NCBI RefSeq assembly: GCF_042649925.1
Contig: NZ_JBHSAF010000014.1
Coordinates: 806,001-870,000, forward strand
Length of the DNA: 64,000 nt
From: Pseudaeromonas sharmana
Lineage (GTDB): Bacteria; Pseudomonadota; Gammaproteobacteria; Enterobacterales; Aeromonadaceae
Direction: 5' to 3'
A model generated the notes under the pieces. That model did no database searches. It was given only the letters and a program-made list of their open reading frames with translations, and was not told the origin of the DNA. Position numbers and translations under genes: made by a program. This document shows positions 1 to 9,171 of the stretch, in pieces (positions within the stretch are counted from its first letter, which is position 1; each line of letters opens with the position of its first letter).

Positions 1-1081
1 AAGCCAGATCCGGGCCAGTTACAGCCAAAGATGACCACTCCCGGCGTTCCAGGTAGTGTTTGCGCATCCAGTCAAAACTGGCCGCATCGGTATAAAAGCG
101 GCGGAAACGGGCATCATCACGGCGCACATCATACACCAGATGGACCAGCGCCTTGAGCTGGGCATCAGCACATGACGTCCCCAGACTCACCGCGCTCAAC
201 GGTGCTGGCGGCAACAGTGCGGAGAAAGGCACCGTGACTGGCTGGCCGCTGAGCTGGCACCATGCTTCGTACAGCATATAGCTACCCCGCAGCTTACCTT
301 CCAGGCTATAACCGGCGATGTGCGGCGTAGCCAGTTCGGTATGGGGAATCAAGGCGGACATGAGCTCGGGTTCATGCTCCCAGACATCCATCACCAGTCG
401 CAGTGGTGCAGCACCTTGTTGCCGGGAGAGCAGCGCGGCATTGTCCCAGACATCACCGCGACAGGCGTTGATCAGTATCTGCTCCGGATGCAGCGCTGCA
501 ATCCGCTGTGCATCCAGCAGGTGCCAGGTTGGCGCCAGGCCATCATGTGTTAGTGGCACATGGAAACTGACCACATCACAGCCCAATGCCACCTCATAGT
601 CGACATAATCACGCCCATCCCCCTGTTGTGCCTTGAAGGGGTCACACAGACAGACATGCATCCCCAGTGCCGCCGCACGCTCGGCTACGGCACTGCCGGT
701 GTTGCCGGCACCGATAATGCCGATTGTCATACCCGCGAGGGATAATTGATAACGCTCAGCCAGGATCAGCAGGGCGCTGACCACGTATTCCCCCACACTG
801 ATGCGGTTGCAGCCCGGCGCACTGGCAAAGGCGATGCCACGCTCGGCCAACAACGACTGATCTATATGGTCGGTACCGATTGTCGCGGTACCAACAAACC
901 GCAGACGACGATTCTCCGCCAGCAAGCCGGCATCCACTCGAGTTACCGATCGCACCAGCAGAATATCGGCATCGGCGATCTGCTCTGCACTCATGGTCCG
1001 GCCCGGCAAGCGCCGGATTTGGCCGAAGGGGGCAAACAACTGCTCCACCAACGGCATATTCTCATCAATGACGATCTGCAT
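1..1081 (-). CDS. pdxB: Erythronate-4-phosphate dehydrogenase, 3' end cut by window edge
   Basis: Oxidises 4-phospho-D-erythronate in the DXP-dependent pyridoxal phosphate pathway. I translated the minus strand from an ATG at 1081 and found about 360 codons open to the left edge, against roughly 380 for the family. It begins MQIVIDENMP. It carries the dinucleotide motif GIIGAGNTG near residue 120, LINACRGDVWDN in the catalytic domain, TPHIAGYSLEGK, and near the end LVHLVYDVRRDDA and YLERREWSSL, all typical of PdxB and separating it from other D-2-hydroxyacid dehydrogenases. The ribosome-binding site is weak. A LysR gene lies upstream on the same strand, 58 bases away. Confidence 0.95.
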   Translation of the reverse strand, partial: MQIVIDENMPLVEQLFAPFGQIRRLPGRTMSAEQIADADILLVRSVTRVDAGLLAENRRLRFVGTATIGTDHIDQSLLAERGIAFASAPGCNRISVGEYVVSALLILAERYQLSLAGMTIGIIGAGNTGSAVAERAAALGMHVCLCDPFKAQQGDGRDYVDYEVALGCDVVSFHVPLTHDGLAPTWHLLDAQRIAALHPEQILINACRGDVWDNAALLSRQQGAAPLRLVMDVWEHEPELMSALIPHTELATPHIAGYSLEGKLRGSYMLYEAWCQLSGQPVTVPFSALLPPAPLSAVSLGTSCADAQLKALVHLVYDVRRDDARFRRFYTDAASFDWMRKHYLERREWSSLAVTGPDLA

Positions 1082-1139
1082 GTTTAATCCATACGGCTTG
1101 CGACTGATGCCGCATTCTAGACCGAGTTCACCGTGCTGC

Positions 1140-2048
1140 CTATCGCTGCGCACCCAGCAGTGCATCAGGTTGCCACTGCTGGCAATGGGTAATAAAACTG
1201 GCCAGGGCCGGATGGTGATATTTCCCGGCCTGTGTGACCCAACTCAAACGACGCGACATCGGCGGCTGCACATCCAGTGCCCGCAGGCGGCCGTCGACCT
1301 CGGCACGCGCGGTGGCCATGCGTGACAACAGTCCCAGTCCCAGACCATTGGCGACGCCGTTGACAATCGACTCGGTCGTATTGAACTCAAAGGCCAGTTG
1401 CCAGTTAGCTAAATGGCTCGCCAGCAAACGCTGGAACTGTTCGCGACTGCCGGATCCCGGTTCACGCAGCAACCAGCGTTGCTGCTCCAGATCGCGCAGC
1501 GTCACGCCTCGGCGACCAACGAGGGGATGGTCCGGGGCCGCTACCACCTGCAGTGAGTCCTCAAGCCAGGGGTGGGACGCAAATCCGCGATCATCCAGTT
1601 GCCCCTCCACCAACACAATATCCAGCCCATACTCGCTCAGCGCCTGACCCAAAGCCCGAGTGTTGTTGATCTGAATCTGGACCTCAATCCCGGGATAGCG
1701 CTGGATAAAGCCAGCCAGCAGCGCCGGTAGCAGGTAGTTACCGATGGTGTTACTGGCGCCAATTCGCACCAGCCCATGATGATGCTCGCCGGCAACAAAC
1801 AGTGCTTCGATGTGCTGAACCCGCTGCCGCACCTCATCGGCCAGTGGCAATAACAGGGCGCCGTGATTATTCAGCTGCAGTCGGTTACGTACCCGGTCGA
1901 ACAACGGGCAATCCAGCTGGCGCTCCAATTCCTGCAACGCCATGCTGACGGCCGCCTTGGTGATACATAACCGTGCCGCCGCCGCGGCAAGGCTGCCATG
2001 TTGGACGATGGCCACGAACACATCGAGTTGGCGTAAGGTGAGATGCAT
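1140..2048 (-). CDS. LysR-family transcriptional regulator, YeiE-like
   Basis: 302 residues, the normal length for the family. The N-terminal winged helix-turn-helix covers about residues 3-62 (SLAAAAARLCITKAAVSMAL), followed by a periplasmic-binding-protein-like effector domain. The N-terminal half most resembles YeiE/CysB-type members by eye. It diverges from the TDT-family transporter gene that starts 99 bases away, so that transporter is its most likely target, as is common for LysR genes. The effector is unknown. The same strand continues into pdxB, but that is unlikely to be a regulatory link. Confidence 0.88.
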   Translation of the reverse strand: MHLTLRQLDVFVAIVQHGSLAAAAARLCITKAAVSMALQELERQLDCPLFDRVRNRLQLNNHGALLLPLADEVRQRVQHIEALFVAGEHHHGLVRIGASNTIGNYLLPALLAGFIQRYPGIEVQIQINNTRALGQALSEYGLDIVLVEGQLDDRGFASHPWLEDSLQVVAAPDHPLVGRRGVTLRDLEQQRWLLREPGSGSREQFQRLLASHLANWQLAFEFNTTESIVNGVANGLGLGLLSRMATARAEVDGRLRALDVQPPMSRRLSWVTQAGKYHHPALASFITHCQQWQPDALLGAQR

Positions 2049-2147
2049 TTGTTAAGCTCTACTTAACCTTTTGTTCAATATATAAAGATATTCTTGATTT
2101 AGGAAGAGGACTATCCTTAGCGGCAAATCAAAGTTGTGGAGGTTTCC

Positions 2148-3122
2148 ATGCTGACTCGCGTACAACGTCATCTTCCGAACATACCTACCCCTCTGGCCGG
2201 ACTGGCGTTAGCCATAGCGTCATTGGGCTGGTGCTGGGACAGCGCCTTCCAGCTCGGCTCGCTGGTCAAATGGTCTGCAGCTATCATCGCCGGGTTGATC
2301 CTGGCCAGCCTGACGTTGAAGTTCCTGCGCTTCCCCAAACTGCTGTGGCAAGACTTGGGGCATCCGGTAGCCGGAAGCGTGGTCCCAACCCTGGCCATGG
2401 GCTGGATGGTGGTATCCCATTCCGTCGGTCAATTCCATGCGTTAGCCGGCACCCTGCTCTGGCTGATGGCAATTGTGCTGCACATGGCGTTTCTTGGGTC
2501 GTTTGTCTATCACAGAGCCAAGGATTTCCAGTTGCATCACATGATCCCTAGCTGGTTCGTACCGCCGGTAGGCTTGATCGTTGCCGATGTTGCCTTCCCT
2601 GGCGGGGCCCTGCGCCCATTGGCGGAGGCCATTCTCTACTTCGGTCTGATTGTGTATGCCCTGATGTTGCCCGCGATGATGTATCGCCTGATTTTCAGCA
2701 AGGATGTCCCCGAGCTGGCCAAGCCTACCATCGCGATCCTGGCGGCGCCTGCCAGCCTCTCGCTGGCCGGTTACCTGACCGTAGCCGAACAGCCCTCCAT
2801 GTTGCTCGTCGGTTTGCTGGCTGGTATCGCGGTCCTGATGACGCTGCTGATTTATGTCGCCTTCTGTCACCTGCTGCGCTTGCCATTCAATCCAGGCTAC
2901 GCCGCCTTTACCTTCCCGATGGTGATTGGTGCCACAGCGCTGTTCAAGCTGGCGCAGCAACTGCAGGTCTGGGGCATGGCCGCTGAGGATATCCATTGGA
3001 TCCAGTGGCTGGCGCAACTGGAACTGGGTGTCGCCACGCTGGTCGTCGGTTATGTCAGCCTGCGTTATCTCATGCACTACTCACCAAGCCGGGCTCAGTA
3101 CACCAAGTTGGCGCAGCGCTAA
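2148..3122 (+). CDS. TDT-family (TehA/SLAC1-like) membrane transporter
   Basis: 324 residues, almost entirely hydrophobic with about ten predicted membrane segments, opening with the family signature PTPLAGLALAIASLGW. Members of the tellurite-resistance/dicarboxylate transporter family form anion channels or carriers in the inner membrane; the substrate cannot be told from sequence. I chose the ATG at 2148 because GGAGG sits five bases upstream; the GTG at 2136 precedes that site. It is divergent from the YeiE-like LysR gene and ends in a strong terminator. Confidence 0.85.
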   Translation: MLTRVQRHLPNIPTPLAGLALAIASLGWCWDSAFQLGSLVKWSAAIIAGLILASLTLKFLRFPKLLWQDLGHPVAGSVVPTLAMGWMVVSHSVGQFHALAGTLLWLMAIVLHMAFLGSFVYHRAKDFQLHHMIPSWFVPPVGLIVADVAFPGGALRPLAEAILYFGLIVYALMLPAMMYRLIFSKDVPELAKPTIAILAAPASLSLAGYLTVAEQPSMLLVGLLAGIAVLMTLLIYVAFCHLLRLPFNPGYAAFTFPMVIGATALFKLAQQLQVWGMAAEDIHWIQWLAQLELGVATLVVGYVSLRYLMHYSPSRAQYTKLAQR

Positions 3123-3134
3123 CTTGGCGTCACG

Positions 3135-3173
3135 ACAACAGAAGACCGCCTGCGTGCGGTCTTCTGTTGTTTT
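3135..3173 (+). terminator. Intrinsic terminator of the TDT transporter gene
   Basis: A perfect 15-bp stem (3135-3149 with 3156-3170), loop of six bases, followed by T residues, starting 13 bases after the stop codon. Confidence 0.9.
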
Positions 3174-3456
3174 CAGCCCCCGCCAATTCAGATCCGACCA
3201 CCAAACCAGTACTCAAGTTGAAGGCGTTTTCCAATCCTGAAGCGTCAGCACGACAACCATAGCGTGCGACACTGACTGATGGATAAACCAGCGATGCGGA
3301 AGGCCGCTGGATACCTACGTCCAGGCAAGGCGACAGCCTAGACCAGCGACGCTCAACACAACCAGCGCAGCATCCAGATAAAACAGCAGGGCAGACACCG
3401 AATGAGACACGGTGCAGATAGACATGGAAGCCGATCTCTTATCAGAGTGCGGGCAG
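3174..3456. other. Intergenic stretch with nothing recognisable
   Basis: Between the TDT-gene terminator and the terminator of the small minus-strand gene I see no convincing coding region, repeat or regulatory site on either strand. Confidence 0.6.
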
Positions 3457-3490
3457 AAAAAAAGCGTGGTCCCTAGCGGGTTACCACGCT
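3457..3490 (-). terminator. Intrinsic terminator of the small CRP-linked gene
   Basis: Minus-strand hairpin with an 8-bp stem (AGCGTGGT at 3463-3470 with ACCACGCT at 3483-3490) followed by a run of seven T on the minus strand. It lies 20 bases after the stop of the 26-codon ORF and cannot serve glgP, which has its own terminator. Confidence 0.85.
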
Positions 3491-3510
3491 CTGCTGGTTA
3501 AGCGTCAGGC

Positions 3511-3591
3511 TTAGCGGGATTTAGTGACAGACTTGCTGCCATTCAGCGCCTGGCTCAGAAGTGCAAAGCAGAGCGGATCGTAATTGAACAT
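3511..3591 (-). CDS. Small 26-residue ORF of unknown function, or a small RNA
   Basis: The ORF begins MFNYDPLC and ends SVTKSR. GGAGAG lies six bases before the ATG at 3591; a second in-frame ATG at 3597 abuts that site and is less likely. It is bounded by the glgP terminator upstream and its own terminator downstream, so it looks like an independent transcription unit. A plausible promoter (TTGCAT, 16-bp spacer, CATTAT) lies upstream and a perfect CRP palindrome sits between promoter and start codon. I do not recognise the peptide. The transcript may act as a regulatory RNA rather than, or as well as, a message. Confidence 0.5.
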   Translation of the reverse strand: MFNYDPLCFALLSQALNGSKSVTKSR

Positions 3592-3609
3592 AGTCATCTC
3601 TCCATGAAG

Positions 3610-3625
3610 TGTGATTAGAGTCACA
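3610..3625. promoter_or_regulatory. CRP-binding site, perfect consensus
   Basis: TGTGA-N6-TCACA exactly, with outer bases (GAAG/CTTC) extending the palindrome. It is just downstream of the putative -10 of the small gene, a position expected to repress. If transcription instead starts inside the ORF near 3576-3580, the site would sit at about -38 to -41 and could activate. Confidence 0.75.
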
Positions 3626-3630
3626 ACTTC

Positions 3631-3658
3631 ATAATGCCACGAAACGTGATCCATGCAA
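3631..3658 (-). promoter_or_regulatory. Putative promoter of the small CRP-linked gene
   Basis: Minus strand: TTGCAT (3658-3653), 16-bp spacer, CATTAT (3636-3631). The predicted start near 3625 places the CRP palindrome over the first transcribed bases. Confidence 0.45.
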
Positions 3659-3679
3659 CACTTTTGTTCGCCCCATAAA

Positions 3680-3702
3680 AAAAGGAGCCTTGCGGCTCCC
3701 TT
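3680..3702 (-). terminator. Intrinsic terminator of glgP
   Basis: Stem GGAGCC/GGCTCC (3684-3689 with 3694-3699) with a GCAA tetraloop on the minus strand, followed by seven T, 17 bases after the glgP stop. Confidence 0.85.
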
Positions 3703-3718
3703 TGTAAACACTGGTTCA

Positions 3719-6190
3719 TTACGCCACAGAACAGGCCTTCAGATACCAAATGTAATCACAGTAGTCCTGAATCGAGCGGTCTGAGTTGAATTTGCCCATG
3801 GAGGCAGAATTCACGATAACAGCCTTAGCCCACGCCTTCTTGTCGCGATACAGAGCGTCAACACGCTTGTGCGCATCGGAGTAGGACTCGAAGTCAGCCA
3901 GCGCGAGGTAGGTATCGCCACCATCCAGCAGAGCACGCTTGATGGAGGAGAGCTCGCCCGGACGGCCAGGAGTGAAGAAGTCAGTATCGAACCAGTCGAG
4001 TACAGCCTTCAGCTCCGGGTTACCGTAGTAGTAATCCCACGGGTTGTAACCCTTGGCCTTGATCGCCTTCACTTCATCGACATTCAGACCGAAGATGGCG
4101 TTGTATTCAGCACCGGCTTCTTCGGCGATTTCGATGTTCGCACCATCCAGGGTACCCAGGGTGATGGCTCCGTTCATCGCCAGCTTCATGTTACCAGTAC
4201 CGGACGCTTCGTAACCGGCAGTAGAGATCTGCTGGGATACGTCGGCAGCCGGAATCAGCTTCTCAGCCAGAGAGACGCGGTAGTTCGGCATGAAGACAAC
4301 CTTCAGCTTGCCCTTGACGCGCTCATCGTTGTTAACACGCTCAGCAACCTTGTTGATGGCATAGATGATGTCCTTGGCCAGCTTGTAGCCTGGTGCCGCC
4401 TTGGAGCCGAAGATGAACACGCGCGGGTGCATGTCATAGTCCGGGTTGGCCAGCAGGCGACGGTACAGTGCCATGATGTGGATCAGGTTCAGCTGTTGGC
4501 GCTTGTACTCGTGCAGACGCTTGATCTGGATATCGAAGATCGCTTCGGCGCTAACGTCGATGCCGGTTTCAGCCTTGATGACCTTGACCAGTTTTTCCTT
4601 GTTGGCGCGCTTGATGTCCATGAACTTCTTCTGGAAGGCCGCGTCGTCAGCGAACTTGACGGCACCACGCATCTTGTCCAGATGCAGCGGCCAATCTTCA
4701 CCAACGGTTTCGGTGTACAGCTTGGCCAGCTCAGGGTTACAGGACAGCAGCCAGCGACGTGGGGTCACACCGTTGGTGACGTTGCACATCTTCTCCGGCC
4801 ACAGTTCTGCGAACTCAGGGAACAGATCTTCCTTCACCAGCTTGGAGTGGATTTCAGCCACACCGTTAACCTTGTGCGAGCCGATCACGCACAGGTTACC
4901 CATGCGCACCTTGCGCTGGTTGCCTTCTTCGATGATGGACAGCTTGGCCTTGATGGCATCGTTACCCGGCCACTTGGCTTCAACCATATCTTCCAGGAAG
5001 CGACGGTTGATTTCATAAATGATTTCGAGATGACGCGGCAGTACGCGCTCGAACAGGTACACAGCCCACTTTTCCAGCGCTTCCGGCAGCAGGGTGTGGT
5101 TGGTGTAAGAGAATACCTTGTAGCAGATATCCCATGCAGCGCCCCACTCCAGCTCTTCTTCGTCAACCAGGATACGCATCAGTTCCGGGATGGCGATAGT
5201 CGGGTGAGTATCGTTCAGCTGGATGGCGATTTGAGCAGCAAACTTGCTGAAATCATTGCCATGCACACGCTTGTAACGGCGCATGATGTCCTTCAGCGAG
5301 CACGCGCAGAAGAAGTATTGTTGTACCAGACGCAGGATCTTACCGGCTTCGGTTTCGTCGTTCGGGTACAGCACCTTGGAGATGGTTTCTGCCGCTGCCT
5401 TTTCGCTTTGCGAATCGACATAACCGCCGGCGTTGAAGACGTCCCAATCGAAAAATTCAGAGGCACGGGACTCCCACAGACGCAGGATATTGACCGTCTT
5501 GCCTTCGTAACCAACAACCGGGATATCCCAAGGCACCCCTTTGATCTTCTGACCGGCGTGCCATACCTTCTTCAGCTTGCCTTCGGCAGTGAAGACCGTC
5601 TCGACGTAACCGTACAGCGGGATCTCCTGAACAGATTCAGGACGGCAGATTTCCCATGGGTTACCGTATTCACGCCATGAGTCCGGACGCTCGATTTGGC
5701 GGCCATCGCGGATTTCCTGACGGAACAGGCCGTGTTCATAGTGCAGACCGTAGCCGACGGCAGGCATGTTCAGCGTGGCCAAGGAATCGATAAAGCACGC
5801 GGCCAGACGACCCAAGCCGCCGTTGCCCAGCGCCATATCCGGCTCTTCTTCGCACAGGTCAGCCAGATCGATACCCAGCTCCTTCAGCGCTTCGGCACAG
5901 ACTTCATACAATGCCAGGTTATGCAGATTGTTGGCAGTCAGACGGCCCATCAGGAATTCGGCAGACAGGTAGTGCACAGCACGAGTGTCTTCGCGGAAGT
6001 GGGTTTGCTGGGTCTGAGTCAGACGCTCGTAGACCTGTTCATTTACTGCAGCACACGTCGCCTTCCACCAGGACTGCTTGCTCGCCTTCTGCTCGCTGGT
6101 TCCGAGCGTGGAGCGCAGGTGATGAACGATGTCCTGCTTCAACTGCTCCTTATTCAGGGCACTGAGCTGTTCAACTTTTTTCTTCGCCAT
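3719..6190 (-). CDS. glgP: Glycogen/maltodextrin phosphorylase
   Basis: 823 residues, matching the GT35 family (about 800-815). Releases glucose-1-phosphate from alpha-1,4-glucans in the cytoplasm. The pyridoxal-phosphate site is intact (GTGNMKLAMNG near residue 655), as is the LNDTHP motif near 335. The start MAKKKVEQL follows AAGGAAATC-type spacing. It could be a MalP-type maltodextrin phosphorylase instead; the two are hard to separate without a tree. pgm, which uses its product, lies upstream on the same strand but behind its own terminator, and glgX, glgB and malQ lie 50 kb away in this window. Confidence 0.93.
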   Translation of the reverse strand: MAKKKVEQLSALNKEQLKQDIVHHLRSTLGTSEQKASKQSWWKATCAAVNEQVYERLTQTQQTHFREDTRAVHYLSAEFLMGRLTANNLHNLALYEVCAEALKELGIDLADLCEEEPDMALGNGGLGRLAACFIDSLATLNMPAVGYGLHYEHGLFRQEIRDGRQIERPDSWREYGNPWEICRPESVQEIPLYGYVETVFTAEGKLKKVWHAGQKIKGVPWDIPVVGYEGKTVNILRLWESRASEFFDWDVFNAGGYVDSQSEKAAAETISKVLYPNDETEAGKILRLVQQYFFCACSLKDIMRRYKRVHGNDFSKFAAQIAIQLNDTHPTIAIPELMRILVDEEELEWGAAWDICYKVFSYTNHTLLPEALEKWAVYLFERVLPRHLEIIYEINRRFLEDMVEAKWPGNDAIKAKLSIIEEGNQRKVRMGNLCVIGSHKVNGVAEIHSKLVKEDLFPEFAELWPEKMCNVTNGVTPRRWLLSCNPELAKLYTETVGEDWPLHLDKMRGAVKFADDAAFQKKFMDIKRANKEKLVKVIKAETGIDVSAEAIFDIQIKRLHEYKRQQLNLIHIMALYRRLLANPDYDMHPRVFIFGSKAAPGYKLAKDIIYAINKVAERVNNDERVKGKLKVVFMPNYRVSLAEKLIPAADVSQQISTAGYEASGTGNMKLAMNGAITLGTLDGANIEIAEEAGAEYNAIFGLNVDEVKAIKAKGYNPWDYYYGNPELKAVLDWFDTDFFTPGRPGELSSIKRALLDGGDTYLALADFESYSDAHKRVDALYRDKKAWAKAVIVNSASMGKFNSDRSIQDYCDYIWYLKACSVA

Positions 6191-6724
6191 AACCGATTTC
6201 CTTCGTTACTCGAGAGTTTTAGCCTTTCGGGCTGCCGGGCGTGAATTATAAGGGCTGTAGATCCGGCAACCGAATACTAACCAAAGGCCTCACCCCAAAA
6301 TTTAATCTAGGTCACAATTTTTTTTGGTAAACGGATACATGAATCATGAAACTATTTTCAAGATAGCATTATTGCAAACACATAAAATATTCTTATATAA
6401 CAATGATTTATCATTTATTCGTTAGATATATGGATATTTGTTCAATTCATTGCTTGAAAATATATGAAAATTCATGAAAATAGCATGCCGAGCGATAGCT
6501 CAAGAAAGCGATTTCAAACCCTTTCCTGTGGTTTAACTATCTAAAATAATTCTCTCCTGTAGGTATTCATATTTTCTCTTCGCCACCATTTAGCAGCCTC
6601 CCAGCATAATTTACTAATTATTAACAATTCACCGTATAGCTGAACTGCTCGACCTTGTTTCAGCCCATACACAGGTTGCTGAACTTAACGACGCCGACAG
6701 GTAAAAGCGCTGCTTTGGTAAGAT
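6191..6724. other. AT-rich intergenic region upstream of glgP
   Basis: About 530 bases, much richer in A and T than the flanking genes, with no ORF of substance. It must hold the glgP promoter. I see several A/T-rich stretches but no site I can name with confidence; a lone GGTCACAA near 6310 is only a CRP half-site. Confidence 0.6.
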
Positions 6725-6726
6725 CA

Positions 6727-6754
6727 AAAAAGCCGGGCAGTTGCCCGGCTTTAC
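6727..6754 (-). terminator. Intrinsic terminator of pgm
   Basis: An 11-bp perfect stem (6729-6739 with 6742-6752) whose minus strand ends in a T run, 17 bases beyond the pgm stop codon. Confidence 0.88.
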
Positions 6755-6769
6755 TTGTCGTCGTAAGGC

Positions 6770-8419
6770 TTATACGCCAGCCTTGGCCAAGGCTGCGGAG
6801 ACAATTTCCTGAGCTTCCTTCTGGATACGATCCAGATGTTCAGCCCCCTTGAAACTCTCCATGTAAATCTTATAGATCGACTCGGTCCCGCTTGGACGCG
6901 CCGCGAACCAGCCGTTCTCGGTCACCACTTTCAAGCCACCAATGGCAGCGCCATTGCCAGGAGCGGACGTCAGTTTGGCGACAATCGGTTCACCAGCCAG
7001 CTCAGCCGCTTCCACCATGGCCGGATCCAGCTTCGACAGCACGTTCTTCTGCTCGGTGTTGGCCGGCGCATCGATACGGCGGTACAGCGGCGCACCAAAC
7101 TTGGCCGTCAGCTCATCGTAGTGAGTTTGCGGATCCTTACCGGTCACCGCCAGGATTTCAGCAGCCAGCAGACACAGCAGGATACCGTCCTTGTCGGTGG
7201 TCCATACCTTGCCATCCTTACGCAGGAAGGAGGCGCCAGCGCTCTCTTCGCCACCAAAGCCAAAGCTGCCATCAAACAAGCCATCGACGAACCACTTGAA
7301 GCCAACCGGTACTTCTTTCAATTCGCGACCAATATTGCCGGCAACCCGGTCGATGATGGACGAGGACACGAGAGTCTTGCCGACCGCAGCTTGCGCGGGC
7401 CAACCCGGGCGGTGGGTAAACAGATATTGAATGGCGACGGCCAGGTAGTGGTTCGGATTCATCAAGCCGGCTTTGCATACAATGCCGTGACGGTCGTTAT
7501 CCGGATCGTTGGCGACAGCAACATCAAACTTGTCCTTGAGACCAATCAGGCTGGCCATCGCCCACGGGCTGGAGCAATCCATGCGGATCTTGCCGTCTTT
7601 ATCCAGGGTCATGAACGAGAACGTCGGGTCGACCGCATAGTTGACCACTTCGATGTTCAGGCCATACGTCTTGGCAATCACATCCCAATAGGCCACGCCA
7701 GAACCACCCAGCGGGTCGACACCAATCTTGACGCCTGCCTGCTTGATCGCCTCGACATCAATCACCTCCTTGAGGTCCTCAATGTAAGGCGTCATGAAGT
7801 CATGCTCCTGCACATTCGCCAAAGCGCGCGCCTCGGCAAATGGCACTCGCTTGACCCCTGCCAGCCCCTGTTCCAGCAGCGCGTTGGCGCGGTTCTCGAC
7901 CCATTTGGTGATCTCGCCTTCGGCGGGGCCACCGTGTGGCGGATTGTATTTGAAACCACCATCCTCCGGCGGGTTGTGCGATGGCGTAATAACGATACCG
8001 TCTGCCTTATCGGCATGGCCTGCCCCGTTGTAACGCAGAATGGCATGCGAGACGACCGGCGTTGGCGTGTAACCCAAGCCTTTTTCAATCCGCACTTCAA
8101 CGCCGTTGGCCGCCAGCACTTCAACGGCGGAAGCCAGTGCCGCTTCGGACAACGCATGCGTATCCATGCCGATATACAGCGGGCCGGTAATGCCCTGCTC
8201 GGCACGATATTCGGCGATGGCCTGGCTCACAGCCAGAATATGGGATTCGGTAAAGGCACTGTGCAGTGAGCTGCCGCGATGACCCGAGGTACCAAACGCT
8301 ACGCGTTGCTCGGCCTTGGTCATATCCGGCTTGTTAAGATAGTACGCCGACATCAGGCGGGGAATATTAGTCAGGTCTTCCAGACGAGCCGGTTTACCGG
8401 CATGAGAATGTTGAGCCAT
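6770..8419 (-). CDS. pgm: Phosphoglucomutase, alpha-D-glucose specific
   Basis: 549 residues against about 546 for the enterobacterial enzyme. Interconverts glucose-1-phosphate and glucose-6-phosphate, linking glycogen breakdown to glycolysis. Visible motifs: FGTSGHRGSS near residue 45, the phosphoserine loop TPSHNPPEDGG near 145, the metal loop DPDNDRHG near 305, and the sugar-binding GGEESAGAS near 395. AGGAAG lies before the ATG. It follows seqA by 26 bases on the same strand, an order conserved in enterobacteria, so the two are probably co-transcribed. Confidence 0.95.
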   Translation of the reverse strand: MAQHSHAGKPARLEDLTNIPRLMSAYYLNKPDMTKAEQRVAFGTSGHRGSSLHSAFTESHILAVSQAIAEYRAEQGITGPLYIGMDTHALSEAALASAVEVLAANGVEVRIEKGLGYTPTPVVSHAILRYNGAGHADKADGIVITPSHNPPEDGGFKYNPPHGGPAEGEITKWVENRANALLEQGLAGVKRVPFAEARALANVQEHDFMTPYIEDLKEVIDVEAIKQAGVKIGVDPLGGSGVAYWDVIAKTYGLNIEVVNYAVDPTFSFMTLDKDGKIRMDCSSPWAMASLIGLKDKFDVAVANDPDNDRHGIVCKAGLMNPNHYLAVAIQYLFTHRPGWPAQAAVGKTLVSSSIIDRVAGNIGRELKEVPVGFKWFVDGLFDGSFGFGGEESAGASFLRKDGKVWTTDKDGILLCLLAAEILAVTGKDPQTHYDELTAKFGAPLYRRIDAPANTEQKNVLSKLDPAMVEAAELAGEPIVAKLTSAPGNGAAIGGLKVVTENGWFAARPSGTESIYKIYMESFKGAEHLDRIQKEAQEIVSAALAKAGV

Positions 8420-8445
8420 GGTTACTTCCTGATTGTATTTGTGAA

Positions 8446-8991
8446 TTAAATCTTGTCACACAGCCGCGCTATGGTCTCGGCATCATGCCCCATGCATTCC
8501 ATCAGCTGAGCCAGAATATTGCGTTTGCGCCCAGTATTGGTGTTTGAAATGACCCAGTAGGGCGTTCCGGGAACGGGTTTAGGTTTAGTGGTATTGCCTG
8601 ATGCAAGCAGCTCCTCTTCGGAGCGGGAAAAATAGGTCCGCTTGCGCCCTTTGATCTCGGTGGCGCGGGTGAAGGCCTCAGCATCAGACTGGTAGAGGGC
8701 CGTCAATATCAACATGAAACGCTCGATGGCACTCTCACGTTGAGACAGTAATTCGCCATCCAGCAGCTGTTGCAGCGAGGCGGCAATCGGCGCGTCCACG
8801 GTGGGTTCAACCACAGGTTCGGAAGCCGCCGGCGGCGCCGCAACGGGCTCATCGACACTAGTCCCGTCCAGAGCTACGCCACCCTCCACACCCAACAAGC
8901 GGCGCAATATATCGGATGCACTCTCACCGATATGCTGAGTCTGGCTGGCAATGTAACGATAGAGATCTTCATCCACCTCAATGGTTTTCAT
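8446..8991 (-). CDS. seqA: SeqA, negative modulator of replication initiation
   Basis: 181 residues. Binds hemimethylated GATC sites, sequesters oriC and organises new DNA; it implies Dam methylation in this organism. The N-terminal oligomerisation segment (MKTIEVDEDLYRYIASQTQHI) and the C-terminal DNA-binding domain with GRKRTYF and SNTNTGRKR match the family. The middle linker (about residues 38-70) is longer and richer in Ala/Pro/Val than usual. First gene of a seqA-pgm pair and divergent from ybfF, as in E. coli. Confidence 0.95.
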   Translation of the reverse strand: MKTIEVDEDLYRYIASQTQHIGESASDILRRLLGVEGGVALDGTSVDEPVAAPPAASEPVVEPTVDAPIAASLQQLLDGELLSQRESAIERFMLILTALYQSDAEAFTRATEIKGRKRTYFSRSEEELLASGNTTKPKPVPGTPYWVISNTNTGRKRNILAQLMECMGHDAETIARLCDKI

Positions 8992-9030
8992 AACTGTCAG
9001 GGCACCTTTACCGAATAATCAGACCCTCGG

Positions 9031-9058
9031 ATTATACATTGCGCCGCCGTCAAGCCAA
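9031..9058 (-). promoter_or_regulatory. Putative seqA promoter
   Basis: Minus strand: TTGGCT (9058-9053), 16-bp spacer, TATAAT (9036-9031), giving a leader of about 35 bases before the seqA ATG. Confidence 0.55.
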
Positions 9059-9171
9059 ACCACAGAGCGGTATTGCGGTAGTCAATGGAATGCTATTTTG
9101 CAAGTAGCGACTGGGATCCGTGATGGAAGTCGCTAAAATGCCACGCAAACGACACATTCAGGAATCGGCAG

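Noticed and set aside
3869..5680. A 603-codon plus-strand ORF opposite glgP
   Set aside because: It is exactly antisense to a complete glgP and its amino-acid make-up is that of a codon-bias shadow; similar long antisense frames lie opposite pgm, glnS, lysC and guaA.
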